From: Bacteroidales bacterium
GTDB taxonomy: Bacteria; Bacteroidota; Bacteroidia; Bacteroidales; UBA12077
Reading direction: 5' to 3'
Assembly: GCA_030643125.1 (NCBI GenBank)
Contig: DAOWML010000093.1
Span: 1 to 7,853 of the forward strand
DNA length: 7,853 nt
Shown here piece by piece: positions 1 to 6,871 of this stretch. Numbering within the stretch: position 1 is the stretch's first letter; the number at the start of each line of letters is the position of its first letter. The notes under the pieces were generated by a model, which saw nothing but the letters and a program-made list of their open reading frames with translations, was not told the origin of the DNA and ran no database searches. The position numbers were made by a program, and so were the translations under genes.

Positions 1-81
1 AAAGATACAAACGGGTCACCCATATCAAAAATAAAATACCCTATTAATAGGCTGTTCAGAGCAAAAAAATCAATTTTTTAG
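1..81 (+). CDS. Possible 3' end of a plus-strand gene (partial, 26 codons)
   Basis: Frame 1 is open from the window edge to a TAG at 79-81 and would encode a short basic tail ending in RAKKSIF. A convergent gene here would fit the bidirectional terminator that follows at 118-162. However, 26 open codons are quite likely by chance, and I recognise no family. An alternative on the opposite strand is an ATG at 23-21 running off the left edge (M-G-D-P-F-V-S). Neither can be decided without the flanking sequence. The rest of the stretch up to 117 shows nothing identifiable. Confidence 0.22.
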   Translation, partial: KDTNGSPISKIKYPINRLFRAKKSIF

Positions 82-117
82 AAAAGTGGCGAAAACAGGA
101 AGATATTGCTATTTAAG

Positions 118-162
118 AAAAAAAGGAGCTCTCCCGATAACTATCGGGAGAGCTCCTTTTTT
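118..162. terminator. Strong bidirectional intrinsic terminator
   Basis: A perfect 15-bp inverted repeat (125-139 with 142-156, arm GGAGCTCTCCCGATA) is flanked by seven A residues on the left (118-124) and six T residues on the right (157-162). Read on either strand, this is a GC-rich hairpin followed by a U tract, so it can stop transcription from both sides. It lies 25 bases past the stop of the minus-strand coiled-coil gene and is well placed to end it. The two-base centre means the innermost A-T pairs probably open to form the loop. The TCCCGATA/TATCGGGA core resembles palindromes that I believe recur in Bacteroidota intergenic regions (recalled, not verified). Confidence 0.9.
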
Positions 163-186
163 ATATGTATAATTTCCCAATGTTAT

Positions 187-1131
187 TTATTCAATTAAGA
201 ATTGGGTAGTTCCTATTTCGTTGCCATCAGCAAAAATATATACTTCGTAAGCTCCCTGCAATAATGCGCCGTTGTTATCCCAATACACAATAACATCTAA
301 ATTTTTATTTATATAATCAACAGGACGTTTTGCCGAGTAAACAATTTGTTGTCCTTCATATTCGAACAAATCTTCTTCAGATTTTGCTAAAATATAATCA
401 TCCGGACCGGCAATTCTAACATAAATATCACGCTCGCCGGCATTTGCCAAAACATTTTCTTTAATTCTAAAGCCAACTTTAATTTTTACAATTTTATTTA
501 TTTTATTATTGGGTTTCCCTCTTTTATTTAATGGAACAGCCTCAAGATTTTCTGTTCTTAAAGCACTTGCTAATTCAACTTTGCCGGAAAGATCTTTATT
601 TTGTTCTTCAAGTTCTACATTTACTGATTTAGCAGTCTTGATTTCATTTTTAACCAGAATGTTTTCCGCAACTAATTCCTGATTCATTGTATTTAAAGAG
701 TCAATTTGTCGAACATAGCTTTTTGCCACTGCGCGCAAAGTACCAAGTTCATTTTGTAATTGTTTGATTTTTGTATAATTTATAGCTTTTACTGTTTTTA
801 TTTCTGCTAATAAATCATCTATTTTTTCTTTTTCAATTATTAATTGAGCATTCATAGAATCATTATCAGTCATTAAATCGTCATAGCCTGCACGTAATTG
901 TATCAAATGTGATTGTAGCGAATCTTTTTCTTCAGTTAAAACGGTTCTTATTTCATCTGTTGTTTGACGCTGATTAATGTATAAAAAAGTTACAACAGCT
1001 AAAAGTGCAATAACTAAGAAAAGAATAAACATTAATCCACTTTTGTTTTTTTGTGGAGGAACCGGAGCCTGATTATTTGTTTGTTGTTCGTTTTTTAAAT
1101 TTTGATTTTTGTTTTGATCTTCCATTTTCAT
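187..1131 (-). CDS. Membrane-anchored coiled-coil protein of unknown function
   Basis: This is a 314-residue protein with no assigned function. Residues 1-31 are hydrophilic, rich in Q, N and K and then P, and probably cytoplasmic. Residues 32-52 form one strong transmembrane segment (LMFILFLVIALLAVVTFLY). Residues 58-190 are heptad-like and charged, predicted as a long coiled coil. After a basic linker (RGKPNNKINK, 204-213), residues 214-314 form a compact beta-rich domain with FRIKEN and AGERDIYVRI segments. The layout and C-terminal motifs resemble a conserved Bacteroidota family often labelled as a chromosome-partitioning or SMC-like protein. There is no Walker motif, so that label would be unsupported. 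The topology suggests an inner-membrane protein with its coiled coil and C-terminal domain in the periplasm (inference). A second ATG lies two codons in (1125-1123) and either could be the start. The gene has its own promoter and terminator, so it is probably monocistronic and unrelated to the efflux genes. Confidence 0.85.
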   Translation of the reverse strand: MKMEDQNKNQNLKNEQQTNNQAPVPPQKNKSGLMFILFLVIALLAVVTFLYINQRQTTDEIRTVLTEEKDSLQSHLIQLRAGYDDLMTDNDSMNAQLIIEKEKIDDLLAEIKTVKAINYTKIKQLQNELGTLRAVAKSYVRQIDSLNTMNQELVAENILVKNEIKTAKSVNVELEEQNKDLSGKVELASALRTENLEAVPLNKRGKPNNKINKIVKIKVGFRIKENVLANAGERDIYVRIAGPDDYILAKSEEDLFEYEGQQIVYSAKRPVDYINKNLDVIVYWDNNGALLQGAYEVYIFADGNEIGTTQFLIE

Positions 1132-1158
1132 TTAGGTTAGGGTTTATTATTTTGATTG

Positions 1159-1189
1159 CAAATGTATGTTATATTTTCAATAACATCAA
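1159..1189 (-). promoter_or_regulatory. Bacteroidota-type promoter for the coiled-coil gene
   Basis: On the minus strand, TACATTTG (1166-1159) is a perfect match to the TAnnTTTG -7 box of Bacteroidota primary-sigma promoters. A TTG lies 20 bases upstream, where the -33 TTTG element belongs. The -7 box sits 28 bases before the ATG at 1131, giving a leader of about 20 bases. A 7-bp inverted repeat (ATGTTAT at 1166-1172 and ATAACAT at 1180-1186) fills the spacer between the two elements and could be a regulator site, although such short AT-rich repeats are common by chance. Confidence 0.6.
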
Positions 1190-1230
1190 TAGCTTATGGT
1201 CAATAAACGAATAAATTCTAATAAAATTAT

Positions 1231-2364
1231 TTATTCTTCTGTTTCTGTTTTGGCAATTAAATAATAAACCCCTTTTATAACGACTTCTGCTTTTAGGAGT
1301 TCTTTATCTAAATTCAAAATTTCACAGAAATCATCTTGTACAACTCCTTTTTCGATTTTAATTCGTTTAAACGAATTATCTTTTTTAATAAAAACGAACG
1401 ACTCTCCTTTTAAATCAACAACTGCTTCATAAGGCAGAGTAAACGCTTCTTTTTCGTTTATATTTATGGATGCATTAACATACATACCTGGCTTTAATAA
1501 CTGATTTTTATTATCAATCGCACTTTGAACAAGGCTTGTTCTGTTTGATTTATCTATTTTAATGCCGACTCTTTTCACTTTGCTTACAAATTGTGTTTCA
1601 TTATTTAAAATACTAAAACGGATTGTTTGTCCTATTTTTACTTTCGATAAATCTTTTTCGAAAACATTTAATTTGATATTTAGTACCGATGCATTGATAA
1701 TTTCATAAACAAAATCTTCTGAGCTAACAAATTTCCCTTTATTAGCACTAAGTTGTGAAATAGTTCCGCTAATAGGTGCTGATATTTTAAAATCTTTTAC
1801 AAACTCTCCTTTTTCTATTTCCGAAGTGTTTACACCAAGCAATTCTAGTTGAGCCTTTAACGATTTATAATTAGCCTCATAAGTCAGGTAATCAGCTTTT
1901 GCTTTTTGCATTTTCTTAATTGATGCAGCATTTTCAACTGTTAGCTCTCCTTGACGTTTATATTCTTCCTGGTAAAAATCAACCTGACTTTTTGCTTCGA
2001 TATATTGCTGTTGCAGAGTAATAAAATCAGGGTGATTTAGAGTACCCAGAACGCTCCCTTTTTCAACATTGTCGCCAGGATAATAATTCAGGTTTTTGAT
2101 AAATCCACTAATTACCGGAGAAACTGTTGCAATATTTTGTGGAGGGACTTCAATTGTTCCAGAACACTCAATAGTTTCTGAAATGGTCTTTTTTTCGAAT
2201 TTGCCTGTTTTAATTCCTGCTAAATCAATTTGTTTTTTTGAAAATTCGATTGATTCTATGCTTGTTTTAGCTTCTTGCAATTCTTCATTATCAGTATTGT
2301 CGACCTTTTCGCCAGAACAAGATATAAGAAAAGCCAAAGGAATTATGTAAAGTACATTTTTCAT
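1231..2364 (-). CDS. RND efflux periplasmic adaptor lipoprotein (CzcB/CusB-like membrane fusion protein)
   Basis: This 377-residue membrane fusion protein would bridge the RND pump and the outer-membrane channel of a metal-efflux system. The N terminus is a lipoprotein signal: a short hydrophobic stretch ending in the lipobox L-I-S-C with Cys16, so it should be lipidated by Lgt and anchored in a membrane facing the periplasm. In order, there is a first lipoyl/barrel-sandwich half (about 66-110, with the segment GFIKNLNYYPGDNVEKG typical of the family), an alpha-helical hairpin (about 113-176), a second lipoyl half (about 190-222, SAPISGTISQL), a beta-barrel (about 228-300, ending in LLKPGMYVNASI) and a membrane-proximal domain (about 305-377). 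I see no His-rich metal-binding extension. The ATG at 2364 lies one base after the TAA that ends the pump/TolC reading frame (TAATATG), which implies one operon and probably translational coupling. The premature stop in the upstream gene may therefore reduce expression of this adaptor. Confidence 0.93.
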   Translation of the reverse strand: MKNVLYIIPLAFLISCSGEKVDNTDNEELQEAKTSIESIEFSKKQIDLAGIKTGKFEKKTISETIECSGTIEVPPQNIATVSPVISGFIKNLNYYPGDNVEKGSVLGTLNHPDFITLQQQYIEAKSQVDFYQEEYKRQGELTVENAASIKKMQKAKADYLTYEANYKSLKAQLELLGVNTSEIEKGEFVKDFKISAPISGTISQLSANKGKFVSSEDFVYEIINASVLNIKLNVFEKDLSKVKIGQTIRFSILNNETQFVSKVKRVGIKIDKSNRTSLVQSAIDNKNQLLKPGMYVNASININEKEAFTLPYEAVVDLKGESFVFIKKDNSFKRIKIEKGVVQDDFCEILNLDKELLKAEVVIKGVYYLIAKTETEE

Positions 2365-2365
2365 A

Positions 2366-2704
2366 TTATTTTATATAAAATTCAAGTTTAATAGCTGTTA
2401 TGTTATAATTATATAATGTTTCTGAATATCCCAGTTTGATTTCCTGTGCAGCCTTAATACTTTGCAAAAACTCTAAATATTCAATCTCTTCTTTTTCGAA
2501 CTGAATTTGTGCTGTATTGGTTAAAAGTGCAGCTTTTTTCAAAGCACTTTCATGGTAATAAATCAAGTCGTTTTGTATTTGATCTAAATGAATAACCAGG
2601 TTTTCGATTTCTTTTTCAAGATTGAATTTTTGATATTCAAATGTATTTATTGCTTTCTCTTTCCCGATTTTTGCCTCTTGCACTTTTGCATTTTGTGGTA
2701 AAAA
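2366..2704 (-). pseudogene. Severed C-terminal end of the TolC-like domain of the fused efflux pump
   Basis: Directly after the TAA at 2705-2707, in the same reading frame, 112 codons continue without interruption to a TAA at 2368-2366. They encode the expected end of an outer-membrane-factor domain: F-L-P-Q-N-A-K and then long amphipathic helices, ending with EYLEFLQSIKAAQEIKLGY and ETLYNYN, which is characteristic of the last coiled-coil helices of TolC-like domains in pump fusions of this phylum. A GTG at 2683-2681 could formally start a 105-residue protein, but it has no recognisable ribosome binding site or signal peptide and begins in the middle of a conserved segment. Independent translation into a functional exported protein is therefore unlikely. 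Intact coding character up to the end suggests the interruption is recent, or a sequence error, or is read through. Confidence 0.8.
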
Positions 2705-2707
2705 TTA
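2705..2707 (-). other. In-frame TAA interrupting the pump/TolC fusion
   Basis: Reading on the minus strand, the codons run ATG-CCA-ATA-TAA-TTT-TTA-CCA-CAA, that is M-P-I-stop-F-L-P-Q. The frame before and after is the same, so this is a nonsense codon and not a frameshift. Relatives usually have an aromatic or hydrophobic residue here (P-[LI]-[FWYL]-F). TAT or TAC (Tyr) or TTA (Leu) would each need only one base change to become TAA. Every other gene in the window ends in TAA, which argues against a reassigned code. Confidence 0.9.
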
Positions 2708-5700
2708 TATTGGCATTTTTAATCCAATGCTCCAGCCGGCAAAACCACCAACCTGATCGATTTGTTGATTAAAATACCCGGCCGATAATTCAGGAAAATA
2801 ACGCGACCTTTCAATATTATATTTTACATTTTCAATAGCGTAAAGATTTTCGTAGTAATTCAACATAACAGAGGAACTAAATCTTGCTGTAGGATCGATT
2901 CCTGCAGGTAATTGATAAATAACTAAAGAATCTGATTCCGGAATAAAATCACCATTGGTATTCATTAGTTGTTTTAATTTGTTTTCGGCAATTATTAATT
3001 CTTCGGTGATTTTCAGCAAGCTGTTTTTACTGGCGGCATATTCTGTTTCTGCAAGAGTTTGTTCCAGTAAATTCGATTCTCCTAATTCATATTTAAGCTG
3101 TGAAATTCTAACAAACTCTTTGTATAAACCAACTTGTTCCTGTTTTATTTTAAACCGGTTAATCAGGTAAATCCATTTATAAAATGCAATTTTTGTCTGA
3201 GCAATAATCTCTTTTTCTACGATTATATATTCTTTTTCGCTCAGGGAAATATTTTGATTTACTAACTTTCCTGTTTGGTAATGTGTTAAAAAAGATCCAA
3301 AATTTTGATTAATTTCAAAAGAATGATCAATAAAATCAGAATTAATTTGTCCTTTTTGATAGGAAAATTCTGTTGGATCGAAATTTAATATTCCCTGTTT
3401 TTGTTTTTTTGCCGACTCTATATTAAGTAGAGTATTTTGAAGAACAGGATTATTTTGTTTGGTGTATTCAACAGCTTGTTCAATAGTGATTTTTTGTGGT
3501 TCGTTTTCAAAATTTTGGGCAAATACTGTTAACGCTCCGCTAAAAGCAATTAACAGAATAATTGATTTTACTGTACTTGGGATTTTTTTTATTTTTGGAG
3601 GTTTTGGCGAATTGAAAATTTTATAAAGAAGAGGTAGCAAAATCATAGTTAACAAGGTTGATGTAACAAGTCCTCCAATAACAACGGTTGCTAATGGACG
3701 TTGCACTTCTGCTCCCGAAGAAGTAGAAATAGCCATAGGTAGAAATCCTAGAGCAGCAGCAGAGGCTGTTAACATTACAGGACGTAGTCGTTCACGTGAA
3801 GCTTTAAGAATTAGTTCCCGCATATCTTTCATTCCGCTTTCTTTAAGTTCTTTTAAATACTCAATAAGAACAATCCCGTTTAATACAGCTACACCAAATA
3901 AAGCAATAAAGCCAATTCCTGCTGATACACTAAACGGCATTCCTCTTATCCATAAAAAGAAAACACCGCCAACAGCAGATAATGGAACTGCAGTGAAAAT
4001 AAGAGCAGCATCTTTAAAGGATTTAAAAGCAAAATGCAGAAAAATAAAAATAAGCAAAAGAGCAACTGGAACAGCAAGTTTTAATCTTTGAGTAGCATTT
4101 TTAAGATTCTCAAATTGACCACCGTATGTAATGTAGTTTCCAAATTCTAATACAATATTGTTATCAATTTTTGCCTGAATATCCTTAACAACCGATTCCA
4201 GATCGCGATTACGAACGTTAACACTCACAACAACCCTCCGTCGTGTATTTTCCCGGGAAATTTTTGCTGGTCCAAAAGCATAATTAATGTCGGCCAGTTC
4301 ATCTAAAGGAATCTGAGTCCCGTTAGGTAAACCAATATTTAATTGTCTCATGTTTTTAATGTCAGAACGGAAATCGCTTTGAAATCTCACAACCAAATCA
4401 AATCGTTTTTCTCCTTCAAAGACACTCCCGGCCACTTGTCCACCAAAGGCCATTGCAAGTTGTTGATTTAGTTCTTCAATATTTAAACCATAATAAGCAA
4501 TTTTATCGCGTTTGTATTTTACACTTATTTGTGGCAAACCTGCTGTTTTTTCTAAAATAATATCAGCAGCTCCCGGGATATCTTCAATTAATTTTTTAAT
4601 CTCAATGGCTTTTTTGTCAAGGTAATCTAAATCTTCACCAAAAATTTTAATGGCAATATCCGCCCTTACTCCTGTAATTAATTCATTAAAGCGCATCTCA
4701 ATTGGTTGAGTAAATTCATAGTCGATGCCCGGAATAACCATAAGTGCTTTCTTAAATTTATCGGCAAGCTCTTCTTTGCTTGTTGCTGAAACCCATTCAC
4801 TTTTGGGTTTTAACTTTATAATCATATCGATTTCTTCCATAGACATGGGATCTGTAGGCACTTCTGCTGCTCCAATACGACAAACAATTTGATCTACCTC
4901 AACAAAATTTTCAATCAGAATTTGCTCCATTTGTGTAGTAAGTTCAATGGTTTTTGTAAGCGAAGTTCCTGTTTTCAGAACTGGCTGAATCACAAAATCT
5001 CCTTCATCGAGTGTAGGCACAAATTCACCACCCATTCTGGAAAAAAGAATTCCTGTAAAAACCAGTGAAGCTAAAGCCATTCCTATAATAATTGATTTGT
5101 GATCATATGACCACTTCATTACCGGACAATATGAGCGATAAGCTATATTCATAATCCATTTCGAGATACTTTTTTTATTTTCCTTTTCAGGTTTTAAAAA
5201 CAAGGATGCGGCAACAGGCAGCCATGTTAAACCCAGTATCATAGCTCCTATAATGGCAAAACTAAAAGATAGTGCCATAGGGCGAAACATTTTACCTTCA
5301 ACACCGCTTAATGTAAGTATTGGAATTAATACAACAAGAATAATAATCTGGCCAAATATGGCTGAGTTTATCATTTTTGAAGCTCCCTGAAATGTTATCT
5401 TGTCAATAAGAGTTTGTCGTTGTTTCCCTGCGGATATGTCATAATCAGCCTTACTAGCCGTTATACGGACCGCAATAAATTCGACAATTATTACCGCCCC
5501 ATCTATGATAATACCAAAGTCTAGCGCCCCTAAACTCATTAAGTTAGCATCGATACCAAAAATGTACATCAGCGAAATTGTAAAAAGGAGTGCAAGTGGA
5601 ATCATGGATGCTATTACCAGTGCCGAACGAATATTTCCAAGCAATAGCATAACAATTAAAATAACGATCAAACATCCTAAAATAAGGTTTTCAGCTATTG

Positions 5701-6718
5701 TAAATGATGTTTTGCCGATTAATTCACTTCTTTCGAGTATTGGATTAATAAAAACTCCTTCGGGCAAACTTTTTTGAACTTCATCAACGCGTTTAATCAC
5801 TTCATTAATTACTTTTTTTGAATTGGCATCTTTAAGCATCATAATTTGACCAAGAACTTTTTCTCCTTCGCCATTTGCTGTTATAGCACCATAACGATTG
5901 GCATGTCCAAAACGAACAACGGCAATATCGCGTATCAAAACCGGTATCCCATTATTGTTTTTGACAACGATTGAGCCAATATCTTCAATAGATTTTACCA
6001 TTCCGTCGCCACGAATAAAATAGCTCCGGTTTTGTTTTTCGATATAAGCGCCTCCGGCAACACTGTTATTTTTACTCAGAGCATCAAAAACTTCAAGCAA
6101 AGTAATATTTAAACTTTTTAGTTGCCTGGGATTGATTGCAATTTCGTATTGTTTAAGAAATCCACCCCAGGTATTTACCTCAACAACGCCCGGGATTCCT
6201 GATAATTGTCGTTTAACAATCCAATCCTGAATTGTACGTAATTCCATTGGTGAATAACGATTTTCGTAACCTGGTTTTGTATCAAGAATATACTGGTATA
6301 TTTCACCTAAACCTGTAGTTATTGGACCCATTTCGGGAACTCCAAATCCTTCCGGAATATTAGCAGCAGCAGTTTTTATTTTTTCTGCAATAAGTTGTCG
6401 GGGTAAATAAGTTCCTATATCATCATCAAAAACAATAGTTACAACAGATAAACCAAATTTTGAAATAGATCGAATTTCATTAACTCCCGGCAAGTTTGCC
6501 ATCTCAAGTTCTATCGGATATGTAATAAATTGTTCCACGTCCTGTGTTGATAAATTACCCGATGTAGTAATTACCTGTATTTGGTTATTGGTGATATCCG
6601 GTACAGCGCCTACCGGAATTTGTGAAACAGAGAACAACCCGAAAGCGGCTATGGTTAAAGTGAAAAGAATAACAATAAGCTTGTTCTTAATGCTGAAGTT
6701 AATTATTTGGTTGATCAT
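2705..6718 (-). CDS. czcA: CzcA/CusA-type heavy-metal efflux RND pump fused to a TolC-like domain, cut short by an in-frame stop
   Basis: This is a proton-driven inner-membrane RND transporter for metal cations with a fused outer-membrane channel domain. Residues 1-1035 are a complete pump. TM1 lies at about 13-33, followed by VGAVPDITNNQIQV. A cluster of TMs spans about 343-561, and TM4 carries the heavy-metal RND signature DFGxxxDGAxxxxE (D400, D406, E413), the proton-relay acids of CzcA. The second periplasmic loop contains MRFNELITGVRAD (675-687), and TM8-12 lie at about 880-1032. By eye, the three CusA copper-binding methionines (M573, M623, M672) align with Q578, E629 and E679, which favours Zn/Co/Ni/Cd over Cu/Ag. 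A basic stretch (1039-1051) and a signal-peptide-like segment (1052-1067, ending V-F-A before Q1068) then lead into the TolC-like domain. That domain stops at residue 1337, just after the second membrane hairpin (GWSIGLKMPI). Full-length relatives run to roughly 1450 residues. The ATG at 6718 places a normal short cytoplasmic N terminus before TM1. The pump half should fold, but the channel half as written should not. The exact metal is uncertain. Confidence 0.93.
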   Translation of the reverse strand: MINQIINFSIKNKLIVILFTLTIAAFGLFSVSQIPVGAVPDITNNQIQVITTSGNLSTQDVEQFITYPIELEMANLPGVNEIRSISKFGLSVVTIVFDDDIGTYLPRQLIAEKIKTAAANIPEGFGVPEMGPITTGLGEIYQYILDTKPGYENRYSPMELRTIQDWIVKRQLSGIPGVVEVNTWGGFLKQYEIAINPRQLKSLNITLLEVFDALSKNNSVAGGAYIEKQNRSYFIRGDGMVKSIEDIGSIVVKNNNGIPVLIRDIAVVRFGHANRYGAITANGEGEKVLGQIMMLKDANSKKVINEVIKRVDEVQKSLPEGVFINPILERSELIGKTSFTIAENLILGCLIVILIVMLLLGNIRSALVIASMIPLALLFTISLMYIFGIDANLMSLGALDFGIIIDGAVIIVEFIAVRITASKADYDISAGKQRQTLIDKITFQGASKMINSAIFGQIIILVVLIPILTLSGVEGKMFRPMALSFSFAIIGAMILGLTWLPVAASLFLKPEKENKKSISKWIMNIAYRSYCPVMKWSYDHKSIIIGMALASLVFTGILFSRMGGEFVPTLDEGDFVIQPVLKTGTSLTKTIELTTQMEQILIENFVEVDQIVCRIGAAEVPTDPMSMEEIDMIIKLKPKSEWVSATSKEELADKFKKALMVIPGIDYEFTQPIEMRFNELITGVRADIAIKIFGEDLDYLDKKAIEIKKLIEDIPGAADIILEKTAGLPQISVKYKRDKIAYYGLNIEELNQQLAMAFGGQVAGSVFEGEKRFDLVVRFQSDFRSDIKNMRQLNIGLPNGTQIPLDELADINYAFGPAKISRENTRRRVVVSVNVRNRDLESVVKDIQAKIDNNIVLEFGNYITYGGQFENLKNATQRLKLAVPVALLLIFIFLHFAFKSFKDAALIFTAVPLSAVGGVFFLWIRGMPFSVSAGIGFIALFGVAVLNGIVLIEYLKELKESGMKDMRELILKASRERLRPVMLTASAAALGFLPMAISTSSGAEVQRPLATVVIGGLVTSTLLTMILLPLLYKIFNSPKPPKIKKIPSTVKSIILLIAFSGALTVFAQNFENEPQKITIEQAVEYTKQNNPVLQNTLLNIESAKKQKQGILNFDPTEFSYQKGQINSDFIDHSFEINQNFGSFLTHYQTGKLVNQNISLSEKEYIIVEKEIIAQTKIAFYKWIYLINRFKIKQEQVGLYKEFVRISQLKYELGESNLLEQTLAETEYAASKNSLLKITEELIIAENKLKQLMNTNGDFIPESDSLVIYQLPAGIDPTARFSSSVMLNYYENLYAIENVKYNIERSRYFPELSAGYFNQQIDQVGGFAGWSIGLKMPI
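3515..3568 (-). other. Internal signal-peptide-like segment between pump and TolC domain
   Basis: Residues 1051-1068 of the fusion follow a lysine-rich cytoplasmic stretch and comprise a hydrophobic core (SIILLIAFSGALTVFA) and then Q1068. The layout is that of a classical signal peptide, with V at -3 and A at -1 of a plausible signal peptidase I site. Since TM12 should return the chain to the cytoplasm, a further export segment is needed to place the TolC-like part in the periplasm. Whether it is cleaved, releasing a separate outer-membrane factor, or kept as a thirteenth membrane helix cannot be decided from sequence. Confidence 0.65.
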
Positions 6719-6756
6719 GAGTGCTGCAGATTAAATCGTATAATAAGGATTCTAAA

Positions 6757-6780
6757 TTTAAGACAAATTTTCGTCTTAAA
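6757..6780. promoter_or_regulatory. Perfect inverted repeat upstream of the efflux operon, candidate operator
   Basis: TTTAAGAC (6757-6764) and GTCTTAAA (6773-6780) form a perfect 8-bp inverted repeat with an 8-base spacer, 39-62 bases before the pump ATG. The same half-site TTTAAGAC recurs at 6846-6853. On the minus strand, the spacer includes AAAATTTG, one base off the TAnnTTTG -7 box, so a bound regulator could cover the promoter. No good -33 element is visible, and the promoter itself is weakly supported. A metal-responsive repressor is a natural candidate from context, but no regulator gene is in the window. The transcript could also fold this repeat as a weak AT-rich hairpin. Confidence 0.45.
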
Positions 6781-6845
6781 GAATTCTTATACATAATCTA
6801 AATTGCAAAATGTTCGATAGAAAAAACCTATTTTGTTGAGATTTT

Positions 6846-6853
6846 TTTAAGAC
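6846..6853 (+). promoter_or_regulatory. Third copy of the TTTAAGAC half-site
   Basis: This octamer is identical to the left arm of the dyad at 6757-6780 and lies 66 bases to its right, further upstream of the pump gene. Three exact copies of one octamer within about 100 intergenic bases are suggestive of a regulator binding array. The sequence is AT-rich, however, so chance is not excluded. Confidence 0.3.
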
Positions 6854-6871
6854 ACCGAATAGGAATGCTTG

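Noticed and set aside
2096..2350. Plus-strand open frame of 84 codons
   Set aside because: It lies antisense within the adaptor gene, with no family resemblance and no promoter. It is a shadow of the real coding strand.
2366..2683. An independent small gene starting at the GTG at 2683
   Set aside because: It starts inside a conserved helix of the TolC-like domain, has no signal peptide and no recognisable ribosome binding site, and is fully explained as the end of the upstream frame.
2683..2705. A frameshift as the cause of the interrupted fusion
   Set aside because: The codons before and after the TAA are in the same frame (distance from 2704 to 2683 is 21 bases) and the residues continue the domain directly. 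No insertion or deletion is needed.
2705..2707. Alternative genetic code with TAA read as an amino acid
   Set aside because: All the other genes (187, 1231, 2366 and 6932 ends) also terminate at TAA at family-appropriate lengths.
2955..3170. Plus-strand open frame of 71 codons
   Set aside because: It is antisense to the TolC-like domain, whose protein features are clear; its Cys- and Ser-rich translation looks like a reverse-frame artefact.
5505..5777. Plus-strand open frame of 90 codons
   Set aside because: It is antisense to the most conserved TM2-TM4 region of the pump, including the DFGxxxDGA motif; nothing supports independent coding.
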